Source: Azospirillum sp. 47_25
Lineage (GTDB): Bacteria > Pseudomonadota > Alphaproteobacteria > RF32 > CAG-239
Length of the DNA: 21,899 nt
Assembly (NCBI GenBank): GCA_001917125.1
Contig: MNTU01000026.1
Span: forward strand, 1-21,899
Reading direction: 5' to 3'
Numbering within the stretch: the first letter of the stretch is position 1; each line of letters starts with the position of its first letter. Below the pieces are notes generated by a model. That model had not been told where the DNA came from, did no database searches, and saw nothing but the letters and a program-made list of their open reading frames with translations. The position numbers and the translations under genes were made by a program. Below are positions 6,061-13,424 of the stretch, in pieces.

Positions 6061-7329
6061 ATGAAAAAAGAAGAAACTACGACCGCCCGCACCGGGTGGA
6101 AAATCTGGCTGGAAAAAACTTCGCAGTCTCTGAAGGAAGCCTGGAAGTTTGCCAATGAATTTGACCTTATCGAAAAAGCAAAAAATATCAGAATCCCCCG
6201 TTCGGTAAAAATCGGAGGGTTGGCCTTGCTGTTAAGCGGCAAAAGCCTTAATTCGCATGCGGCCGAAACGGGAGGACGCTCGGAAGACCGCAAAATCGAC
6301 ACGACCGAAGCGTCAGTCACAGCGGCTCCAAACAGAAGCAATGACGCCAAGACGATAGAATTCAGCGCCGTTTTCCGGGCTTACCCGGGCAAATATTACA
6401 ACGAAGTCTGCAACGGTTCTCCCTGTTGGCTGGCCTCGACTTATGAAACCAACGGTGCCGGTATCGGTAAAAACCCGAGCTCAATTGCCACCTGGAATGA
6501 CAAAGGCGGCTACCGCGGCATTAACCAAATCAGCCCGGCACACGCTCAGAAATTTTTGAAATGGCTGGGAAATCACGAAAAATATAAAGAGGTTTACCAG
6601 TCCCTGAAAAAAGGCGGGGTCGGCAAAGCCAACTGGCAGAAAACCGCCAGACAGCACGAACATCAAATGACCGAAGCTTTCGAATGGTATATGGTTGAGG
6701 TTTACAATCAGGATAATTTCAAGGCCGTTCAGGATATTATCAACAAATCCGGCGTTAAAGCCAGCGTCCGCAAGCTTCATCCGGCCGTTTTGTCGCTGAT
6801 GCATCAGATTATGGTGGAAAGGCCGGCGTCAAGAACAGCTATTGCCAACAAGGCCGTCAAATTTATCGAAACACACGGCGGCGACGAAGCTTCGCTCAAC
6901 TCGGAGGAATTCATCAAAACGCTCACGCGCAACAAGAGCATCCAGACCAGAGCGATCAAGCTGTTGAACGACACCACGGTTGACTGGAAAACGGCGCAAT
7001 TCGCAACGCTGGTTGCCCAGGCCGTTCCCGGGCACGGCGACATGCGCTCCTGGTTTGAAGAACAGGCTCAGCAAAAGGATTCCGTCAAGAAAAAAAGCAA
7101 CGCCAATTCCGAAAAAATCGCTCAGGCCGCAAAAATACAGCCGCTGAAGCTGCAACCATTGACGGAACTGTTGCCCAAGGCCCCGAAAGAGCTTAACATG
7201 CAGGAATTGAAAATTGCCCGGAAACTGGCTTCAAACAACAAAAAAGAGAAGAAACAGGTAAAAGCCCCGGCCAAAGATTTGATTGACTATCGTCAGCTCA
7301 AGCGCAAAAAAAGCGCCGGACGCAGTTAA
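6061..7329 (+). CDS. Exported protein of unknown function, possible lysozyme-like region
   Basis: 422 residues. The N-terminus is long and polar (about 48 residues), then a hydrophobic stretch (VKIGGLALLLSG, 49-60) and a plausible cleavage site after SHA (residue 67), so the protein is probably exported. The middle part has YETNGAGIGKNP (128-139) and DKGGYRGINQISPAHAQKF (147-165), followed by a helical region around 236-300. This order (an early Glu, a Gly-rich turn, G-x-x-Q-x-S, then helices) loosely resembles chitosanase/lysozyme-like glycan hydrolases, and Glu129 would be a candidate acid. The resemblance is weak and I do not assign activity. Two cysteines (117, 122) could pair outside the cytoplasm. 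The C-terminal ~85 residues are Lys/Gln-rich and low complexity. It has its own strong promoter and lies directly upstream of lexA. Confidence 0.7.
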   Translation: MKKEETTTARTGWKIWLEKTSQSLKEAWKFANEFDLIEKAKNIRIPRSVKIGGLALLLSGKSLNSHAAETGGRSEDRKIDTTEASVTAAPNRSNDAKTIEFSAVFRAYPGKYYNEVCNGSPCWLASTYETNGAGIGKNPSSIATWNDKGGYRGINQISPAHAQKFLKWLGNHEKYKEVYQSLKKGGVGKANWQKTARQHEHQMTEAFEWYMVEVYNQDNFKAVQDIINKSGVKASVRKLHPAVLSLMHQIMVERPASRTAIANKAVKFIETHGGDEASLNSEEFIKTLTRNKSIQTRAIKLLNDTTVDWKTAQFATLVAQAVPGHGDMRSWFEEQAQQKDSVKKKSNANSEKIAQAAKIQPLKLQPLTELLPKAPKELNMQELKIARKLASNNKKEKKQVKAPAKDLIDYRQLKRKKSAGRS

Positions 7330-7335
7330 TCACCC

Positions 7336-7387
7336 TTGACAAGCAAAAAGAACTAAAGTAGAACAAATATATTGTTTGTTCTACTTT
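7336..7387 (+). promoter_or_regulatory. lexA promoter with SOS operator and overlapping inverted repeat
   Basis: TTGACA (7336-7341) with a 17-base spacer leads to TAGAAC (7359-7364). Over the spacer and -10 lies GAACTAAAGTAGAAC (7350-7364), that is GAAC-N7-GAAC, the direct-repeat LexA box known from alphaproteobacteria read on the other strand. This supports autoregulation of lexA. The second half-site is also part of a perfect 13-bp inverted repeat (AAAGTAGAACAAA 7355-7367 / TTTGTTCTACTTT 7375-7387) followed by more T residues. That structure could additionally terminate transcription from the upstream gene. Confidence 0.75.
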
Positions 7388-7402
7388 TTTTAGGGGAAAC
7401 GG

Positions 7403-8059
7403 ATGCTGACCGAAAAACAATACAAACTGCTGATGTTTATCAACAAAGTTTTAAAAGAAACCGGCTGTTCTCCTTCTTTTGAAGAGATGAAAGAAGCCGT
7501 CGGCCTGAAATCAAAGTCCGGCATTCATGCGCTGATTACCGCGCTGGAAGAAAGAAACTTTATCAAAAAGCTCCCTCACCGCGCCCGGGCGCTGGAAGTT
7601 GTCAGACTTCCCAAGTTTAAGCCCAGCGCAATCATTGAAGAAGAAAAAAAGCGGGAAACCGCTTTACAGAATTCAGCAGCGCAAATCCCCCTTTATGGAA
7701 AAATTGCGGCAGGAACCCCGATTGAAGCCATTGCCGACGAGAATGAAAAGGTTTCCGTTCCGTTTGAAATGGTTAACCGCGGATTGTTTTATGCCCTGAC
7801 CATTGAAGGGGATTCGATGATTGAAGCCGGCATTTTGGACGGTGATACGGTCATTATCAAAAAAACGGACAGCGCCAACAACGGCGAAATTGCCGTTGCT
7901 CTGGTAGATGACTGCGAAGCAACGCTTAAAGTCATTAAGCGGGACAAAAACGATATTCTGCTTATTCCCTGCAACAAAGATTATCAGACCCGCAGGCTTC
8001 CGGCCAACCGGGTTAAGATTCAAGGTATTTTAAGCGGCCTGCTGCGGCAATATCATTAA
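7403..8059 (+). CDS. lexA: LexA repressor (SOS regulator, self-cleaving)
   Basis: 218 residues. The N-terminal winged helix-turn-helix (1-68) begins MLTEKQYKLLMFI and contains SPSFEEMKEAVGLKSKSGIHALI. A linker leads to the S24-type autoprotease domain (about 95-215). The cleavage site is Ala103-Gly104 in KIAAGTP, the nucleophile is Ser138 in EGDSM and the general base Lys176 in EATLK. LexA represses DNA-damage genes and cleaves itself when RecA filaments form. The start follows GGGGAAA, and the promoter carries a matching LexA box, so it should repress itself. A strong terminator follows. Confidence 0.97.
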   Translation: MLTEKQYKLLMFINKVLKETGCSPSFEEMKEAVGLKSKSGIHALITALEERNFIKKLPHRARALEVVRLPKFKPSAIIEEEKKRETALQNSAAQIPLYGKIAAGTPIEAIADENEKVSVPFEMVNRGLFYALTIEGDSMIEAGILDGDTVIIKKTDSANNGEIAVALVDDCEATLKVIKRDKNDILLIPCNKDYQTRRLPANRVKIQGILSGLLRQYH

Positions 8060-8078
8060 AAACCACAACTAACTCCAC

Positions 8079-8104
8079 AGCCCCTCCCGAGGGGCTTTTT
8101 ATTA
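8079..8104 (+). terminator. Intrinsic terminator of lexA
   Basis: AGCCCCTC / GAGGGGCT hairpin (8079-8096) with a very short loop and TTTTTATTATTTTT after it. Confidence 0.85.
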
Positions 8105-8114
8105 TTTTTCCGGC

Positions 8115-8145
8115 AAAGAAAAACCGTGTGGTTCGACACACGGTT
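8115..8145 (-). terminator. Intrinsic terminator of the response regulator gene
   Basis: On the minus strand AACCGTGTG (8145-8137) pairs with CACACGGTT (8130-8122) around a 6-base loop, followed by TTTCTTT. It is placed 24 bases after the regulator stop and back to back with the lexA terminator. Confidence 0.8.
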
Positions 8146-8168
8146 GCGGTTTGAAAAATTTCCGGCAG

Positions 8169-8813
8169 TCAAATCAGCCCCATCTGTTGGGCGCGGATCA
8201 GCGCCTGTGTCCGATTGGTGGCACCGACCGAACGAAGCAAGGCATTTATATGCAGTTTAACGGTCGCTTCGGAAACACCCATTTCATAAGCAATCTGTTT
8301 ATTGGACATTCCCTGAGCAACCAATCCCAAAACCTGCTGCTGACGGTTGGTTAAGGTTTTGCCGCTGGAAACCGGCGCCGTTGCGCTGTTTTTCTCCGAC
8401 CCCGAGATAGCCGGATTTGGCTCAAGCACGGAAGGCGGCAAATAAGTTCCGCCGTCTAAAATCAACTGCAGGGCACTGGTCAGAATTTTCGGTTCGGAAC
8501 GTTTGGGAATATAACCGCAAACTCCCTGCTCCAGCGATTTGCGGATATTGCGGGGATCTTCGGAAGCAGATACGATGACATAGCGGGCTCCGTTTGCCTT
8601 TTGACGGAGTTCGGCCAGGCCTTCTTCCCAATTCATATCCGGCATATCCAAATCCAGAATTACCAAATCGATTTTCTTCTCATCATCAAGAATTTTCAAT
8701 GCCTGGGTAAAATTAGCAGCTTGAAAAATGACGGACTTAGGCTCAATTTTTTCCAATCGCAGACTAAGGCCGTCACGAAATAAGGCATGGTCGTCGGCTA
8801 TGAGAACTTTCAT
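8169..8813 (-). CDS. NarL/FixJ-family response regulator (REC + LuxR HTH)
   Basis: 214 residues. The receiver domain (1-120) has the acidic pair Asp7-Asp8 in IADDHALFRDG, phospho-acceptor Asp54 in LVILDLDMPD, Ser82 in VIVSASED, and Lys104 in YIPKRSEP. A linker of about 30 residues leads to a LuxR-type helix-turn-helix (153-214: LTNRQQQVLGLVAQGMSNKQIAYEMGVSE...). It should bind DNA as a dimer after phosphorylation. The start has an excellent AGGAGGT site. No histidine kinase lies beside it, so its partner and targets are unknown. The 172-bp upstream gap is AT-rich and holds no other gene. Confidence 0.95.
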   Translation of the reverse strand: MKVLIADDHALFRDGLSLRLEKIEPKSVIFQAANFTQALKILDDEKKIDLVILDLDMPDMNWEEGLAELRQKANGARYVIVSASEDPRNIRKSLEQGVCGYIPKRSEPKILTSALQLILDGGTYLPPSVLEPNPAISGSEKNSATAPVSSGKTLTNRQQQVLGLVAQGMSNKQIAYEMGVSEATVKLHINALLRSVGATNRTQALIRAQQMGLI

Positions 8814-8985
8814 ACGTATAACCTCCTATGGTACTAACTTTGGCAGCTTGTTTTTTACACCAAAAGTTTTAATATGTCATTAATTTATCTCTGGGTTATA
8901 GATAATATGACCTATTAAACTTTTAAAGTGCGGCGTCTCATAAAAGTGACATAGTTCAAAATATGCGGTTTTAAAGATGACTGGA

Positions 8986-9450
8986 TTATTTTTCGCGCGG
9001 GAGCGTTAAATATTCAATGCCGGCCTCGCGAAACATCTGCTCGGAAAAAGCAAGCTTATCGCGCCAGGTATTCTGCGGAGTATTTTCATCAATTTTGACT
9101 TCGTGAGTTACCACCATTTTAATTCCCGATTGGATAATGGCGCGGGCACAGTCGGTGCAGGGTGCGTGAGTGGCATACATTACGCAGCCTTTCAGCGAGG
9201 TTCCGGTCAGACAGGCATTATAAATGGCATTGCGTTCGGCATGTTCAAAAAAATCATATTTGGTCGGGCGCTCCATCCGTTCCGGCTTATTATCATCTAC
9301 GCCTCTGACCAGGCCGTTATAGCCGGTGGCACGGATTTCACGGTCAGGGCCGACGACAATTGCACCGGTTTTGGTTGAAGGGTCTTTTGACCAGGTGGCA
9401 ACCAATTCCGCAACTTCCATAAAACGTTTATGCCATTTTTCCGAAAACAT
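8986..9450 (-). CDS. Deoxycytidylate (dCMP) deaminase, zinc dependent
   Basis: 154 residues of the cytidine/deoxycytidylate deaminase superfamily. The zinc site is HAE (70-72) plus PCTDC (97-101), with Glu72 as proton shuttle. The N-terminal part SKDPSTKTGAIVVGPDREI and the GYNG segment (43-46) are typical of dCMP deaminases such as ComEB and T4-type enzymes, not tRNA or free-base deaminases. The reaction turns dCMP into dUMP, feeding thymidylate synthesis. The start follows AAGGAG. A promoter (TTGCAA-N17-TAAATT) lies upstream, and the gene appears monocistronic. Confidence 0.88.
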   Translation of the reverse strand: MFSEKWHKRFMEVAELVATWSKDPSTKTGAIVVGPDREIRATGYNGLVRGVDDNKPERMERPTKYDFFEHAERNAIYNACLTGTSLKGCVMYATHAPCTDCARAIIQSGIKMVVTHEVKIDENTPQNTWRDKLAFSEQMFREAGIEYLTLPREK

Positions 9451-9477
9451 GGGCAGCTCCTTTCAATCGTTTTTTTT

Positions 9478-9506
9478 AATTTAACCGTTCAAAAATTAAC
9501 TTGCAA
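9478..9506 (-). promoter_or_regulatory. Probable promoter of the dCMP deaminase gene
   Basis: The minus strand has TTGCAA (9506-9501), a 17-base spacer and TAAATT (9483-9478), about 30 bases before the ATG. Confidence 0.5.
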
Positions 9507-9509
9507 TAA

Positions 9510-9660
9510 AAAAATCCCGGACAAACGGCCGCAGCACGATAAGCCGAAAAGCCAAGTCCTCCGGCAGCTTTTCATTCCGCCTTTCGGGCTGCAAATTTTT
9601 GCGGCAACCGAATAGTTTTACGACGCTCCCGAGCCCGGCACAAAATGCATTTTATCTTAC
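9510..9660. other. GC-richer intergenic island of unknown nature
   Basis: The 295-bp gap between the deaminase and enolase holds an inner segment clearly richer in G and C than its flanks, with several short complementary stretches (for example CCGCCTTTCGGGC and GCAAATTTTTGC). No credible ORF, tRNA or known RNA family is recognised. The enolase side has a TTGACA at 9679-9684 but no -10 box at the right distance; an AGGAGA site precedes the enolase start. Confidence 0.3.
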
Positions 9661-9736
9661 TGATAAGTATAGTTGTGCTTGACATTCGCCTCAAAATGCA
9701 GGAAGTTATACGCAGTTCATTTTATAAATTAATTAG

Positions 9737-11023
<1,287 letters not shown>

Positions 11024-11034
11024 TTTTTCATTAT

Positions 11035-11074
11035 AAAAAAATCCCCCGCAGCGACCGTTACGGGGGATTTTTTT
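11035..11074 (+). terminator. Intrinsic terminator of eno
   Basis: ATCCCCCG (11041-11048) / CGGGGGAT (11061-11068) with a 12-base loop and a run of seven T from 11068; the preceding A run would let it act on the other strand too. Confidence 0.9.
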
Positions 11075-11098
11075 AAGATATAAGCGAAAGGTGGGGAA

Positions 11099-11866
11099 AT
11101 GATTATTAAAATTTTAGGTTCAGGCTCGGCTTACGGTTTGCCGATGTGCTTTAACCACTGGGGTGAAATTAAAGACCGCACTCACCCGTATAACCAACGA
11201 TCCAGATTTTCGGTTTATCTGGAAGACAACGGCCATAAAATTTTAATTGACATGGGGCCGGAATTTCGTCTGCAAACGCTTGCCAATAATATTACCGACA
11301 TCGACGGCGTTTTCTTAACTCACGGACATTATGACCATATCGCCGGCGTACCTGAACTGTTCAGAGCGGCAGCATTGCTCGGAAAGCAGATTAACGTCTA
11401 TGCCGCGGAAGAAACTCTGGCCGAACTGAAACGCTGCTACGGGTATATGTTCGGAACCTATCAGGAAAACGGTAAAGACCGTATTCGCTGGCTTGAAATA
11501 AAAAACGGCAATAATCTGATTGAAAATATGGACTGGACCTGTTTTGAACTGCCGCATAACCGGATTCATAGCTGGGGATTTCGCTATAAAAACTTTGCCC
11601 TGGTAACCGACTACGATAATCTGACGCAACAAGTGCTAGACTGCCTGCATGGACTGGACCTGCTGCTTTTGGAATGCAACAACGGAATGCAGCAGGTGCG
11701 CAACGGACACAGCAATTGGATAAAAATACAGCCTTATCTGGAGCAATTACAGCCTCAAAAAACCATTTTGACGCATCTTTCGGCAAAAGTTGATTATGAG
11801 AGTTTTAAATCCCTGCTGCCGCCGCAGGTTGACTTGGCTTATGACGGTATGGAGATTAAATTGTAA
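11099..11866 (+). CDS. PhnP-like metallo-beta-lactamase-fold phosphodiesterase
   Basis: 255 residues of the metallo-beta-lactamase superfamily. The opening strand is IIKILGSGSAYGLP, as in PhnP/RNase Z-like enzymes. The metal motif THGHYDH gives His75, His77, Asp79 and His80; further ligands are probably His153 (ELPHNRIH), Asp171 (LVTDYD) and His226 (ILTHLS). PhnP members are cyclic phosphodiesterases, but the real substrate here cannot be read. No phn genes are nearby. The start is preceded by AAGGTGGGG, and it has its own terminator. There is no signal peptide, so it is cytoplasmic. Confidence 0.85.
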   Translation: MIIKILGSGSAYGLPMCFNHWGEIKDRTHPYNQRSRFSVYLEDNGHKILIDMGPEFRLQTLANNITDIDGVFLTHGHYDHIAGVPELFRAAALLGKQINVYAAEETLAELKRCYGYMFGTYQENGKDRIRWLEIKNGNNLIENMDWTCFELPHNRIHSWGFRYKNFALVTDYDNLTQQVLDCLHGLDLLLLECNNGMQQVRNGHSNWIKIQPYLEQLQPQKTILTHLSAKVDYESFKSLLPPQVDLAYDGMEIKL

Positions 11867-11869
11867 ATC

Positions 11870-11893
11870 GGGGCGGTTTATCCGCCCCTTTTG
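11870..11893 (+). terminator. Intrinsic terminator of the metallo-hydrolase gene
   Basis: GGGGCGG (11870-11876) / CCGCCCC (11882-11888) around TTTAT, followed by TTTT, three bases after the stop codon. Confidence 0.85.
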
Positions 11894-12018
11894 CTAATTT
11901 CTTCTTATATAAAACAGAAATCAGCAGCATTATAACATGTTTTATAAGAACATCTTTACGCTAAACCCACCTTGAAAAGGGGGCTTAAATCCTAGACAAT
12001 CATGATTTTATTACAAAA

Positions 12019-13293
12019 CTAACAGCGTTGCATCGCTTGCAGCAACATCATTCTTTCGGCGCTGAAATTCTGTGGCCGGCGGATAACCGTCTGCCGGGCA
12101 GGACGGGTTCGCAAACTTCGTATCAAGGCAATATCGTCTGCCGCCGTTTGGGGATTGTCTTCCGTACTGTTTTTTCGGGCTGCTATTTTTGCTCTGACTT
12201 CCTGCAGGCGTTGGTGCCCGGATATCATATTATTTTTGAACTCCTCCGCAACCGTTTCCGGCAATGCAGTATCGGCTTGCGTATTCGTATTTTCCGTCTG
12301 TGTTTCGGGCCGTACCGTTATTTCGATGATATTTTCCATATTTATTTCCGCTGCTGCGACGATATTTTCTTCCGTCACTGCCGGAGCTGCTGTTTCCCTA
12401 TTATCGGCAGCGTTGGTTACCGGTGAAACAGACGGCTTATTTTCCGTTTCATTCTGTCGCAATTCGTTATTCAGCTTTTCACCGTATTTATTTACATCAT
12501 CGGCAATCCGTCTGACCTTGGTATCACTGACGGCATCTTTGCCGATAATTACCGCAGCACCAATCAATCCGTCCACATTGGGCTCTTTGGCTATACTGCC
12601 GACAGCGCCGGAAACGGTATGAACCGTTTTAGCGGCATTTTGTAATTTTTTTTGCAGTTTTCCGGTTTTACCATCCCAGCCAATCAGTTCAACGGCGCCG
12701 TTAATCAGGATTTCTCTCCTTTCTTTTTTATCATCGGCTTTGATAGCCTTATATGTCGTTTTGGCCACGACTAAAGTTTTTTCCAGTATCTTTTCAATAA
12801 CATAAACACCGGGACCAACAACTTTCATCAGACATTTGCAAACAAATATTCCGGCTTTGCAAGCCAGTTTGACGGCCTGAACAATCCTCTTAAAAACATT
12901 TTTGCGCTTTGTCTTTTTATCCGGCTTTTCAGGAGTTTCTTCGGCGTTTTTCTCCTTGTTTCTGCGCTTGAACACCTCTTTGACATCATTATATGCGCCC
13001 CGAACGCCGGTAACTTTCAGCACCGCATCCAAAACTTTTTTTCTTTTCTCTTTCGGCGTAACGTTTTCATCTTTTTTTACAATAACGGCAACGGTTTCAT
13101 AGGCATCCTCTACGCCTGCCACTTCGGTCACTGCCCTTAAAATCTGTTTTCCCCGATTGGGGCGGGAGCGGCTTTCATTTCCGTCATTTTCCGCCGGCAC
13201 AGATGCCCCTTCCTGATCAGGATATTCATGCGCTGTATCCTGCGACGGCATTTCATCTTTCTGATTAACCGTATTTTCGTCATTCTCCTGCAT
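12019..13293 (-). CDS. Unrecognised 424-residue protein with duplicated motif
   Basis: I recognise no family. The ATG at 13293 with GGGGAGAAGG upstream gives 424 residues; a frame extension of 22 codons upstream is poorly supported. Layout: acidic polar N-terminus (1-48); two similar units, ILRAVTEVAGVEDAYETV (51-68) and VLDAVLKVTGVRGAYNDV (87-104), set 36 residues apart; a Lys-rich stretch (113-135); a hydrophobic/amphipathic segment with three cysteines (137-182); a possible third unit ILINGAVELIGW (195-206); a glycine-rich segment (226-252); a polar, disordered-looking region (280-350) and a basic C-terminus (395-424). There is no signal peptide. The segment at 137-182 might bind membrane. 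It appears to be a single-gene unit and carries no sign of recent transfer that I can see. Confidence 0.7.
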   Translation of the reverse strand: MQENDENTVNQKDEMPSQDTAHEYPDQEGASVPAENDGNESRSRPNRGKQILRAVTEVAGVEDAYETVAVIVKKDENVTPKEKRKKVLDAVLKVTGVRGAYNDVKEVFKRRNKEKNAEETPEKPDKKTKRKNVFKRIVQAVKLACKAGIFVCKCLMKVVGPGVYVIEKILEKTLVVAKTTYKAIKADDKKERREILINGAVELIGWDGKTGKLQKKLQNAAKTVHTVSGAVGSIAKEPNVDGLIGAAVIIGKDAVSDTKVRRIADDVNKYGEKLNNELRQNETENKPSVSPVTNAADNRETAAPAVTEENIVAAAEINMENIIEITVRPETQTENTNTQADTALPETVAEEFKNNMISGHQRLQEVRAKIAARKNSTEDNPQTAADDIALIRSLRTRPARQTVIRRPQNFSAERMMLLQAMQRC

Positions 13294-13390
13294 CAGCCTT
13301 CTCCCCGGAAACAATAATAAATCAGTTTTAATTCTAACAGAAAAACCATCCCTTAGCAAGTTTTGCTGTCAGAAACGTTTTTCCGAAACA

Positions 13391-13421
13391 AAATCCCCTG
13401 AAAAAATTTCAGGGGATTTTT
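13391..13421. terminator. Bidirectional intrinsic terminator (valS end / 424-residue gene upstream)
   Basis: A perfect 13-bp inverted repeat, AAATCCCCTGAAA (13391-13403) and TTTCAGGGGATTT (13407-13419), with a 3-base spacer and T runs on both sides. It lies four bases beyond the valS stop. Confidence 0.85.
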
Positions 13422-13424
13422 GTA

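Noticed and set aside
9430..9615. 61-codon plus-strand frame across the deaminase start and the intergenic gap
   Set aside because: It begins antisense inside the deaminase gene, has no ribosome site and no recognisable sequence.
11941..12018. Imperfect hairpin near AAACCCACCTT...AAGGGGGCTT as terminator of the 424-residue gene
   Set aside because: Stem has mismatches and no clear T tract on the minus strand, so it was not annotated.
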